From positions 124,001-188,000 of the forward strand of contig NZ_CANKYM010000001.1 in the NCBI RefSeq assembly GCF_947488185.1: a stretch of DNA of 64,000 nucleotides, given 5' to 3'. How positions within the stretch are numbered: the stretch's first letter is position 1; each line of letters opens with the position of its first letter. Under the pieces are notes generated by a model that was not told where the DNA came from, made no database searches, and saw nothing but the letters and a program-made list of their open reading frames with translations. The DNA comes from an uncultured Roseobacter sp. (GTDB lineage Bacteria > Pseudomonadota > Alphaproteobacteria > Rhodobacterales > Rhodobacteraceae). The translations under genes and the position numbers were made by a program. Shown piece by piece: positions 58,105 through 64,000 of the stretch.

Positions 58105-58334
58105 CACTGCACACCCCCGATCTCGCACCCGACGACAAGCTGCTGCGCAACGAAGAAGAGTTGCGCCGCGCCCGTGGCATCCTCGCCGATGCACCGCACC
58201 ACACAGACGCGGAAATCAAGACTGCCGTGGATGCAATCCTGACCCTCACACGCGATGGCGAGGACATCCAAAGGGCCAAGTATGATCTGCAGCTTGCTAG
58301 CTTTTGGGCCGACATTCTGGCGCGTGACCCGTGA
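58101..58334 (+). CDS. Hypothetical early prophage protein
   Basis: A 77-aa acidic helical protein (MTLHTPDLAPDDKLLRNEEELRRARGILADAPHH..., ending FWADILARDP). ATG 58101 overlaps the previous stop by 4 bp. Unassigned. Confidence 0.5.
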   Translation: MTLHTPDLAPDDKLLRNEEELRRARGILADAPHHTDAEIKTAVDAILTLTRDGEDIQRAKYDLQLASFWADILARDP

Positions 58335-58383
58335 AACCCACACCACTTACCTGCCGGGGAAATCTCCCTTTCCCCACGCCTCA

Positions 58384-58410
58384 GCCGGGGCCACTGCGCC
58401 CCGGCCTTTT
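58384..58410 (+). terminator. Terminator-like hairpin inside the early rightward operon
   Basis: Stem GCCGGGGC / GCCCCGGC with loop CACTGC, followed by CTTTTCC, lies between the genes ending at 58334 and starting at 58429. It may limit expression of the distal genes or be overcome by antitermination. Confidence 0.5.
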
Positions 58411-58428
58411 CCAGAAAAGGACCCCTCA

Positions 58429-58761
58429 ATGCCCAAACATGAACTGAACTTCCTTGAGTTCCTGCAATCTTTCCGACGCGGCGAACTGCTGAAAAACGGC
58501 GACGACAAGCTTGCAGAACTGATGCAGGCAGTGTGCGAAACCGGTGCCAGCGGCTCCATCACGATCACCCTGCCGTTCAAGATGAACAAGGCTGGGCAGA
58601 TCGAATGCACGCCTGAAATCAAGCTCAAGAAGCCCACGAAACCGATGGGCACCGGCATCTATTTTGCGACCGATGACGCTCAGCTGACCCGGCGCGATCC
58701 CAACCAGCTCGACATGATGGACGATCTGGAAGAACGGCGCGGCAGTCACGCCGCCGAGTAA
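58429..58761 (+). CDS. Hypothetical early prophage protein
   Basis: A 110-aa protein (MPKHELNFLEFLQSFRRGELL...). LAELMQAVCETGASGSITITLPFKMNKAGQIECTPEIKLKKPTKPMGTGIYFATDDAQLTRRDPNQLDM is a pattern known from small phage proteins encoded immediately before DUF2303 genes. ATG 58429 follows AAAAGGA. Probably acts together with its neighbour. Confidence 0.65.
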   Translation: MPKHELNFLEFLQSFRRGELLKNGDDKLAELMQAVCETGASGSITITLPFKMNKAGQIECTPEIKLKKPTKPMGTGIYFATDDAQLTRRDPNQLDMMDDLEERRGSHAAE

Positions 58762-58785
58762 CCCCACCAAAGCCAGGAGACAGAC

Positions 58786-59667
58786 ATGGCAAAGAAGACA
58801 TCCCCTAACGAGCAGACCAACGTGAAGGTGGCCGCAGACCCGCGCGCGGAACTGGACGCGGCAATCGATCTTGAGCGTCTTTCACATCCCACCATTGAAG
58901 GCGAACGCGGCAAACGTTGGGCCTTTGTCCCGGACGGATACCAATTGCAGGACATCGGGGACAAATACCGTTTGCCGCCGCATGTGGTGCAATCGATCCG
59001 GCTGGATGACCGGGAGTCGCTGACCAGCTACGTCAACCGTTTCAGCAGCAGCAATTCGGTGATCGTGGCAAACTTTGACGCCATGGGCATCGGAGCGGTT
59101 CTGGACTGGCATCCCCACAACGACATGGACGAGTTTGGCACCTCCGGCGCGAACGAACACCGCGCCACGCTCAAGCTGCTGATGTCCGAAGAGTTCAAGC
59201 GGTGGAATGAATTTGAAGGCACGTTCCACAGCCAGGCGGAATTTGCAGCCTTCCTGGAAGAGAACGCAGTGGACATCACCGACCCGGAGCCGGGCGTGAT
59301 GATCGAAATCAGCCGCGATCTGGAAGCGAACACGCAAGTCGGTTTCAAATCCAGCACAAGGCTGGAAAACGGCGACCGGAAATTCACCTACGAAACAGAC
59401 ACCCGTGTCGAAAACGATGTGGTTGTACCGCGCGAGTTTCAACTGACAATCCCGCTCTACAACGGCGAGGAACCGGTGGAGCTGCGGGCTGCGTTCCGCT
59501 TCCGGCCACAGGCTGATGGCCTGAAACTTGGCTTTGAATGGCGGCGTGTCGAATACCAGCGTCGGGCCTACTTCCAGCAGATCGCAACCCAAATCGCTGA
59601 CGACACCGGCTTGCCGGTCTTCTTTGGCGATGCGTCCTGCCGCGAACTGCGCACCGGTACTCTCTAG
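58786..59667 (+). CDS. DUF2303 family prophage protein
   Basis: A 293-aa protein with the DUF2303 hallmarks: FVPDGYQLQDI, ESLTSYVNRFSSSNSVIVANFDAMGIGAVLDWH, a hydrophilic core with LKLLMSEEFKRWNEFEGTFHSQAEFAAFLEENAVDI, and VPREFQLTIPLYNGEEPVELRAAFRFRPQADGLKLGFEW. It occurs in many phages of alpha- and gammaproteobacteria. Function unknown, a link to replication or recombination is suggested by its early position. Confidence 0.88.
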   Translation: MAKKTSPNEQTNVKVAADPRAELDAAIDLERLSHPTIEGERGKRWAFVPDGYQLQDIGDKYRLPPHVVQSIRLDDRESLTSYVNRFSSSNSVIVANFDAMGIGAVLDWHPHNDMDEFGTSGANEHRATLKLLMSEEFKRWNEFEGTFHSQAEFAAFLEENAVDITDPEPGVMIEISRDLEANTQVGFKSSTRLENGDRKFTYETDTRVENDVVVPREFQLTIPLYNGEEPVELRAAFRFRPQADGLKLGFEWRRVEYQRRAYFQQIATQIADDTGLPVFFGDASCRELRTGTL

Positions 59668-59676
59668 TAAGTATTC

Positions 59677-59706
59677 AGCCTGTTGCCCTTCACCGGGGAA
59701 CAGGCT
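59677..59706. terminator. Hairpin between convergent DUF2303 and hicB genes
   Basis: Stem AGCCTGTT / AACAGGCT enclosing a G/C-rich loop, 10 bp after the DUF2303 stop. T tracts are weak, so termination is likely but not certain. Confidence 0.45.
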
Positions 59707-59756
59707 TCACATTTGAACAGGTGATCGGGATGAACGAGGAACCCAAGCTACATCCA

Positions 59757-60164
59757 CTACCACAACCCCGAAACCTCCTTGCGCGCCGCACTCGCCAAAA
59801 AGGCAGATCGGTTCATGCCGCGCCGGTCCGCCGCATCATCGACAGCCCGCAACAGGCCAGGGTCCATCGTGATATTGATGCGGCGGGGCGAGCCTTGGTC
59901 CGTAACCAGCGGTACCAACACCACCATGGCTCCCTCCGCCCACCCAGCAAGACCGGAATCCGCAAAGATGTCTTTGATACTGGAAGGTGCCGGAATGTCC
60001 TCTCCATCCTCGCGCATTCCTTCGGCATGAAACGCCAATGCCTTTGCACCTTCTGCCAGAACGGCATCAAGATCGCTCGCAACGGCAATGCATCCTGGAA
60101 AATCAGGGAAGCTGATACCGAATTCGCTTTCGTCTTCTTTGTGAATGAATGCCACGTAATGCAT
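59757..60164 (-). CDS. hicB: HicB antitoxin
   Basis: A 135-aa antitoxin. The N-terminal partial RNase H-like fold carries the family motif FGISFPDFPGCIAVASDLDAVLAEGAKALAFH. The C-terminal ribbon-helix-helix (RRINITMDPGLLRAVDDAADRRGMNRSAFLASAAR) binds operator DNA. It lies 18 bp after hicA in the order toxin-antitoxin on the minus strand. Likely binds the duplicated palindromes at 60389-60450. Confidence 0.92.
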   Translation of the reverse strand: MHYVAFIHKEDESEFGISFPDFPGCIAVASDLDAVLAEGAKALAFHAEGMREDGEDIPAPSSIKDIFADSGLAGWAEGAMVVLVPLVTDQGSPRRINITMDPGLLRAVDDAADRRGMNRSAFLASAARKEVSGLW

Positions 60165-60182
60165 TGCTTTCTCTCTTTCCTG

Positions 60183-60371
60183 TTAACGCCAGCCCGCTTG
60201 CCTGTAGATCGACATGACCGTACCGCGCGGAATATCCTTTACAGGGTGCGGAATGGTCACGCGACCCGGCTTGGTCGGGTGCTTGAACTGATGGTGATCC
60301 CCCTTGGTCGCAACGCGCTGCCAGCCATCTTTTTCCAGCATCTTGATCAGTTTGCGGCTATTGCGTTGCAT
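60183..60371 (-). CDS. hicA: HicA toxin (mRNA interferase)
   Basis: A 62-aa toxin from ATG 60371 (MQRNSRKLIKMLEKDGW). The dsRBD-like HicA fold is clear: KLIKMLEKDGWQRVATKGDHHQFKHPTKPGRVTIPHP, with the active His in GDHHQF. It cleaves mRNA when HicB is degraded. The longer frame upstream runs through the operators and is rejected. The pair may stabilise the prophage or limit superinfection. Confidence 0.92.
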   Translation of the reverse strand: MQRNSRKLIKMLEKDGWQRVATKGDHHQFKHPTKPGRVTIPHPVKDIPRGTVMSIYRQAGWR

Positions 60372-60388
60372 CGTAACCTTCTCCTTTG

Positions 60389-60450
60389 TGTGTATCAACA
60401 TACACATTTTCAACTGGCCGGTCAACCTTTTATGTGTATCAACATACACA
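60389..60450. promoter_or_regulatory. Two identical palindromic operators upstream of hicA
   Basis: TGTGTATCAACATACACA occurs twice, at 60389-60406 and 60433-60450, 44 bp apart (about four helical turns). Each has 7-bp inverted arms around CAAC. The sites lie between the divergent hicA and 60470 genes, so HicB probably controls both directions. Confidence 0.82.
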
Positions 60451-60469
60451 TCTTTTCTGGAAACTCAGC

Positions 60470-60691
60470 ATGAACTGGTACGGCGAGCAAAGGCACAAAT
60501 GGATCAAGGAAATGTTGCGCATCTATGGCTTCATCAACCGATCCCACATTGTCGAGAAATTCGGCTGCTCTGCGCAACTCGCCGGGAACGATCTGACCGC
60601 GTTTCAGGAAGCGAACGCAACTTGGGTCGAATACAACCCTCGTCGCCGTGCCTACGTGAACCTTACCCACACCAACCCACGCGAGCGATAG
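60470..60691 (+). CDS. Small winged-helix-like protein
   Basis: A 73-aa basic protein (MNWYGEQRHKWIKEMLRIYGFINRSHIVEKFGCSAQLAGNDLTAFQE..., ending NLTHTNPRER). The segment INRSHIVEKFGCSAQLAGNDLTAFQ is a helix-turn-helix like DeoR/wHTH starts. Its promoter region contains the second hicAB palindrome. Position just before the excisionase-like gene suggests a regulator of integration genes. Confidence 0.6.
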   Translation: MNWYGEQRHKWIKEMLRIYGFINRSHIVEKFGCSAQLAGNDLTAFQEANATWVEYNPRRRAYVNLTHTNPRER

Positions 60692-60697
60692 ACTGCG

Positions 60698-60940
60698 ATG
60701 CCAATAACCAAGGATTTCCCGCCTCGACTGCTACCTGCGCCACAGGCCGCGCACTATCTGGGCATCTCAGAAACCAAGCTGGGGACACTCCTAATTCCGC
60801 GCAAGGAATTGGATAGCAAACGGGTCTATGATCGCAACGACCTTGACGCCTTCGCAGATGACCTGCCCTATGAAGCCACAAAGACGCCTGAGGAATCAGA
60901 ATGCGAAGCGGCAAACAAAGCATGGGGACTGGTAAGTTGA
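60698..60940 (+). CDS. Excisionase-like HTH protein
   Basis: An 80-aa protein with LLPAPQAAHYLGISETKLGTLLIPRKELDSKRVYDRNDLDAF, the MerR-like helix-turn-helix of Xis/DNA-binding 'excisionase family' proteins. It overlaps the integrase start by 40 bp. Probable role: directing integrase toward excision. Confidence 0.78.
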   Translation: MPITKDFPPRLLPAPQAAHYLGISETKLGTLLIPRKELDSKRVYDRNDLDAFADDLPYEATKTPEESECEAANKAWGLVS

Positions 60941-62016
60941 AAGGCCTGCGCCGCTTCACGCAAGATGACGTGTATTACGTCTACCATCGCGCAACAGGCG
61001 TCCGTCTGCCCGACCTGCCGGAGAACGACAAGCGTTTTCTGAAAGCCTATCTGGAAGCCGAAAAACAAATTGAGGCCCCGGCAACGCCAAGGAAGCGCAG
61101 CGCTGCACCCAAGGCCGGAACCCTCAGTTACGGATGGCGGATGTTTATTGCTTCCGACGATTTCAAAGAGCTGAGCGAAGGGTATCGCGTGCGGCTGCAG
61201 GCTCACGCAGACGAAATAATGGCAACCGGCGGCAATGTGCCCATACGCGGAATTCGACCTGAGATTATCGAAAAAGACTTGGCCGACATGCCCGAGGCCA
61301 CCACCCGCAACGCAAAGCGCATGCGCATGAAGACCTGGCGCGCCCTGTTCGCGTTCCTCAAATCCGAAAACGAAATAGAAAAGAACTACGCTTTGCTTGC
61401 CGAAATGCCGAAGGCCCGCAAAGGCAAAAAACATCAGCCTTGGACAAGCACGCATATTGATCTGTTCCGCAAAAGATGGCCGCTGGAAACGAGCCAGCGA
61501 CTGGCCATGGAACTCATGCTGTTTTTCGGTTGCCGCATCTGCGATGCCGTGAGGCTCGGGCCAGGAATGGTCGACAAAGAAGGCTGGCTCAAATACGTGC
61601 AGAAGAAAACCAAAGGCGAAGTTGAAGTTCAATTTGATAGGCCGCTGCCAAGCTTTGCGGATCATGAGGCATACGACTTCTTGCGCAGATCTATCGCAAC
61701 GCAAAAGGAACGCCACCTGACATGGATGGTCACCGACCACGGCAGCGCACGATCTGAGAAAGCGGCAAGCAACTGGTTTTCCGCGTCCTGTCGCGCAGCG
61801 GGCCTGAAAAACGACCAACGCCGAACGGCTCATGGGCTTCGGTCAACCTGCCTGAACCGCCTGTCGGAAGCCGGTGCTTCCACCCATCAGATCGGAGCAT
61901 GGGCGGGGCACGAATCCTTGAAGGAAATTGAAGGCTACACTAAGTCAGCCGAAAAGCGCCGCATGCTTTCCGCGAACGAACCGGATACACAAATTGTTCA
62001 GGTCGTAAAATCCTGA
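60901..62016 (+). CDS. Tyrosine-type phage integrase
   Basis: A 371-aa recombinase. Catalytic residues are all visible: Arg212 in FFGCRICDAVRL, a Lys in KYVQKKTKGE (about 235), H311 and R314 in TAHGLRSTCLNRL, His337 in AGHES and Tyr346 in EIEGYTKSA. The N-terminal 170 residues hold the arm- and core-binding domains. GAGGA precedes ATG 60901. The gene ends 48 bp before attR, the normal layout for tRNA-site integration. Confidence 0.95.
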   Translation: MRSGKQSMGTGKLKGLRRFTQDDVYYVYHRATGVRLPDLPENDKRFLKAYLEAEKQIEAPATPRKRSAAPKAGTLSYGWRMFIASDDFKELSEGYRVRLQAHADEIMATGGNVPIRGIRPEIIEKDLADMPEATTRNAKRMRMKTWRALFAFLKSENEIEKNYALLAEMPKARKGKKHQPWTSTHIDLFRKRWPLETSQRLAMELMLFFGCRICDAVRLGPGMVDKEGWLKYVQKKTKGEVEVQFDRPLPSFADHEAYDFLRRSIATQKERHLTWMVTDHGSARSEKAASNWFSASCRAAGLKNDQRRTAHGLRSTCLNRLSEAGASTHQIGAWAGHESLKEIEGYTKSAEKRRMLSANEPDTQIVQVVKS

Positions 62017-62064
62017 ACAAAATTGGGACGTAAGGATATGTATTTATTGACTAATTTTTTGAAG

Positions 62065-62081
62065 TGGCGGACCGAGGAGGA
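62065..62081. repeat. attR, 17-bp repeat inside the tRNA-Arg 3' end
   Basis: Identical to 21666-21682. It covers the CCA, discriminator and acceptor 3' strand of the tRNA gene, so the gene remains whole after integration. Confidence 0.93.
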
Positions 62082-62141
62082 TTCGAACCCCCGACCCCTT
62101 GATTCGTAGTCAAGTACTCTATCCAGCTGAGCTATCGGTCC
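62065..62141 (-). tRNA. tRNA-Arg (ACG)
   Basis: A 77-nt cloverleaf with encoded CCA: acceptor GGACCGA/TCGGTCC with G discriminator, anticodon stem CTTGA/TCAAG around CTACGAA (anticodon ACG, read as ICG), and T arm TCGGGGG-region with TTCGAAT loop. It is the integration site of the prophage. Its own terminator is now beyond attL at 21.63 kb. The region 62,142-62,265 holds only its promoter region and no gene. Confidence 0.97.
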
Positions 62142-62265
62142 ACTGTCGCGCGGTTTAGTGCTGTGTGCAGAGTTATGCAAGCCCAATCGGTGGAAAATTC
62201 CGTCAGGGAGGCGTTATGGCTCAGCAGACTGGTAAACTTCGTAAATGTACATTCGCAAGCTGGCT

Positions 62266-63693
62266 CTACACGATGACTTCAGACTGTGCCGCGACCTTGC
62301 CATTTGACATCATCGTCCCGTCACCTTTCGGCAGGCAAATCGTGAAACAGGTGCCGTCCGATCCGGTTTTGGCAAGCTCCAGTGTCCCGCCGTGCCCGCG
62401 GATCAATTCCGCAGAAATCGCAAGACCAAGACCCGAGCCACCTTTGCGGGCACCCCCCTGAAACGGCGTGAACAGATGCTCCTGTGCCTTTGGTGGCAGT
62501 CCCGGCCCGGTATCGGTGACATCAATCCACCAGGCTTCGTCATCTTCGCGCGCATCCACGCTGATCTCACCAGCGGTGCCTGTCGAAACCAGCGCCTGTC
62601 GGGCATTGCGGATGAGATTGGCCAGAACACGGAATAGCTGCTCCGGATCGGCGCGCACCATCATGCCGAATGGCACCGCACAGGAGAAACTGACATCAGC
62701 CTCGCCCACGGCAAGCCTTTCGCTGTCGATCACCTCTTCCACCAGATCCGCCAGAAGCAACATGGTCAATGTGGGGCTTGGCTCCTCGGCTTTGCCGAAG
62801 GCTAGCGTGCTTTCGCAGAGGTGCACGGCCCGTGTAATGCTGCTTACCAGCTTAGGGGCCATGCGTTTGACCGTCGGGTCTTCACTCATTTCGATCCGGT
62901 CGGTGAACAGCTGCGCCGAGGTGAGAATATTGCGCAGATCGTGGCTGATCTTGCTGACCGCACTGCCCAGTTGCGCCAGCCGGTCTTTCTGCCGCAGGGC
63001 CTGGGTCAGGTCGGTTTCCAGCTTTTGCAATGCCTCTTCCGCCTCGCGCAGTTCGGTCACACTGGCCGACGGCGTGATGATCCGGCGTGCATCTTCCGGG
63101 GCTTCCGCATAGTTCTGCATGTGCCCAACCACGCCCTTGATGGGCTTCAGCAGCAAGGCACGCATCGCAATGAACAGCAAAAAGGCCGTGAAGATCGAAA
63201 TCACCGCGGAGAGGATCAGAATACGAATGCCGTAGTCGATCATTGCATCCCGCAGGGGGGTGGTTTCCATCGTGATCTCGATCAGCAGCCCGGCGTCGCG
63301 AACCGGCGCGCCGATCACCCGGATGACCTCGTTCTCGGGGGAAACAAAGCGGGTCAATGCATCGCGGATCAGAACGGCGGCCCCGTCCTCACGCATGTCA
63401 AAGGTCTGTGAGATCGGTTGCGGCAATTGCGAGGCGAGCATGAGTTGACGCACCTGATCACGGCGCAGCACCACGTTGAAGACGCCCGCGTTTTCCAGCA
63501 GCTCAGCCTCCAGCTCGCGGTCAATCATGTCATCGGCCAACAAGGCCAGTGATGCAATCTGCGCCCGTTCCAGCCGGTTCATCAGGTAGTCTTCGCGGAA
63601 CCGCGCAATCGATGGCACAAAGATCAGGACCTCGGCCAACATCACGAAGATGGTGGTCAAGATAACCAGACGTCCTGAGAGCGAATTGAACAT
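62266..63693 (-). CDS. Sensor histidine kinase
   Basis: A 475-aa membrane kinase from ATG 63693 (MFNSLSGRLV). Two transmembrane helices (about 8-28 and 158-178) frame a periplasmic sensor region; a HAMP-like linker follows (LLKPIKGVVGHMQNY). The H-box AVSKISHDLRNIL has the phospho-acceptor His251; N-box NLIRNARQAL, G1 DTGPGLPP and G2 GGSGLGLAIS belong to the ATPase domain. No response regulator gene is in the window. It is ancestral chromosome, flanking the tRNA. Confidence 0.92.
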   Translation of the reverse strand: MFNSLSGRLVILTTIFVMLAEVLIFVPSIARFREDYLMNRLERAQIASLALLADDMIDRELEAELLENAGVFNVVLRRDQVRQLMLASQLPQPISQTFDMREDGAAVLIRDALTRFVSPENEVIRVIGAPVRDAGLLIEITMETTPLRDAMIDYGIRILILSAVISIFTAFLLFIAMRALLLKPIKGVVGHMQNYAEAPEDARRIITPSASVTELREAEEALQKLETDLTQALRQKDRLAQLGSAVSKISHDLRNILTSAQLFTDRIEMSEDPTVKRMAPKLVSSITRAVHLCESTLAFGKAEEPSPTLTMLLLADLVEEVIDSERLAVGEADVSFSCAVPFGMMVRADPEQLFRVLANLIRNARQALVSTGTAGEISVDAREDDEAWWIDVTDTGPGLPPKAQEHLFTPFQGGARKGGSGLGLAISAELIRGHGGTLELAKTGSDGTCFTICLPKGDGTMMSNGKVAAQSEVIV

Positions 63694-63706
63694 GGACGTC
63701 AGCGTT

Positions 63707-64000
63707 TCACGGCACGAGGCGTTGAACAAGCCCTACAATCCGTTTGACCATGGGGCTGTCAAAGAGCCGCGGGCTGAAATAGGCCCCTGCGGCGCGCTTG
63801 TTGATCTCTCCGATCGTGGGATAGGGCGCGACCATCGCGGCGATCTGGCTCATCTTCATGCCGTTGGCCAGAGCAAGGGCCCAGAGGTTGATCAGTTCGC
63901 CCGCCTGATATCCGACGATGGATGCCCCCACCGGGCGCCCCTTGACCACCATCACCTTGATGAACCCCTTGGTCTTGCGCTCGGCAATCGCCCGGTCGTT
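63707..64000 (-). CDS. FAD-dependent pyridine nucleotide-disulphide oxidoreductase, C-terminal part
   Basis: Partial: the gene continues past the window edge. The 97 visible residues belong to the dimerisation domain of the mercuric reductase/lipoamide dehydrogenase-like family (KGFIKVMVVKGRPVGASIVGYQAGELIN, then LALANGMKMSQIAAMVAPYPTIGEINKRAAG; the AxxPHPT-type motif is replaced by APYPTIGE). The gene ends 13 bp before the kinase start, so the two are likely co-transcribed. Confidence 0.85.
   Translation of the reverse strand, partial: NDRAIAERKTKGFIKVMVVKGRPVGASIVGYQAGELINLWALALANGMKMSQIAAMVAPYPTIGEINKRAAGAYFSPRLFDSPMVKRIVGLVQRLVP

Larger units (their letters stand above)
21666..62081. mobile_element. 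Complete siphovirus-like prophage (40.4 kb) in tRNA-Arg(ACG)
   Basis: The element is bounded by 17-bp direct repeats, with a tyrosine integrase next to the intact tRNA. It contains terminase, portal, prohead protease, HK97-fold capsid, connector and completion proteins, tail tube, frameshifted chaperones, tape measure, tail tip with J-like protein, fibre and spike proteins, endolysin and holin candidates, CI-type repressor, replication-like and DNA-modification genes and a HicAB pair. No broken structural gene was seen, so it may be inducible. The siphovirus assignment follows from tape-measure size and lack of a contractile sheath gene. Confidence 0.95.

Noticed and set aside
21666..62081. 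Gene transfer agent cluster
   Set aside because: Some proteins resemble Rhodobacter GTA components, but integrase, att repeats, repressor/operators, HNH and replication-like genes show a true prophage.

Overview
The window reads as a chromosomal segment of a marine-type alphaproteobacterium, most likely Rhodobacteraceae (Roseobacter group). The grounds are the high GC content, a VPLPA-CTERM sorting protein, a prophage 'spike base' protein of the RCAP_rcc01079 type, and the general gene style. No 16S rRNA or other definitive marker is present, so the family-level placement is inference.

Layout. (1) 1-9.6 kb: a complete peptide/nickel-type ABC uptake operon on the minus strand (VOC protein, secreted binding protein, two permeases, two ATPases, and a second binding protein without a signal peptide). 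It is followed by a divergent pair, a GntR/FCD regulator and a D-hydantoinase/dihydropyrimidinase. An identical 11-bp box lies in front of the operon and between regulator and hydantoinase, so the three units look like one regulon for importing and hydrolysing a cyclic-amide or peptide-like compound. (2) 9.7-21.6 kb: an accessory island containing a wrecked ISKra4-type transposase, a truncated YihY gene joined to an orphan signal peptide, a STAND-type ATPase with TPRs, a membrane-anchored trypsin-like protease, two small membrane proteins, a truncated PD-(D/E)XK-like gene, a tyrosine-recombinase remnant, a VPLPA-CTERM protein and several lipoproteins. Four same-orientation copies of an imperfectly palindromic repeat of about 50 bp separate the STAND, protease and small-membrane-protein genes. 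(3) 21,666-62,081: an apparently complete 40.4-kb siphovirus-like prophage inserted in the 3' end of a tRNA-Arg(ACG) gene, with a 17-bp att repeat at each end. (4) 62.1-64 kb: the tRNA-Arg gene, a sensor histidine kinase and the C-terminus of a flavoprotein oxidoreductase.

The prophage. The left edge carries accessory genes (SRAP, MazG-like, PD-(D/E)XK-like). Next come all late genes on the minus strand, read right to left: small and large terminase, portal, protease, HK97 capsid, connectors, tail tube, a frameshifted tail chaperone pair, tape measure, tail tip, fibre genes, lysis genes and a beta-helix tail spike. The early minus-strand genes (replication initiator-like, DUF5131, ASCH, DNA methyltransferase) start beside a CI-type repressor. 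Operator-like boxes GGGT-N6-ACCC flank the repressor gene, two on each side. The rightward early operon, a HicAB toxin-antitoxin pair with duplicated palindromic operators, an excisionase-like gene and the integrase complete the element. The prophage also encodes an initiator-like tRNA-Met.

Most distinctive points: the repeat-punctuated STAND/protease cassette array (a candidate defence island), the clear A-AAA-AAG frameshift site in the tail chaperone genes, the repressor operator layout, and the prophage tRNA-Met with initiator hallmarks but a mispaired acceptor end.
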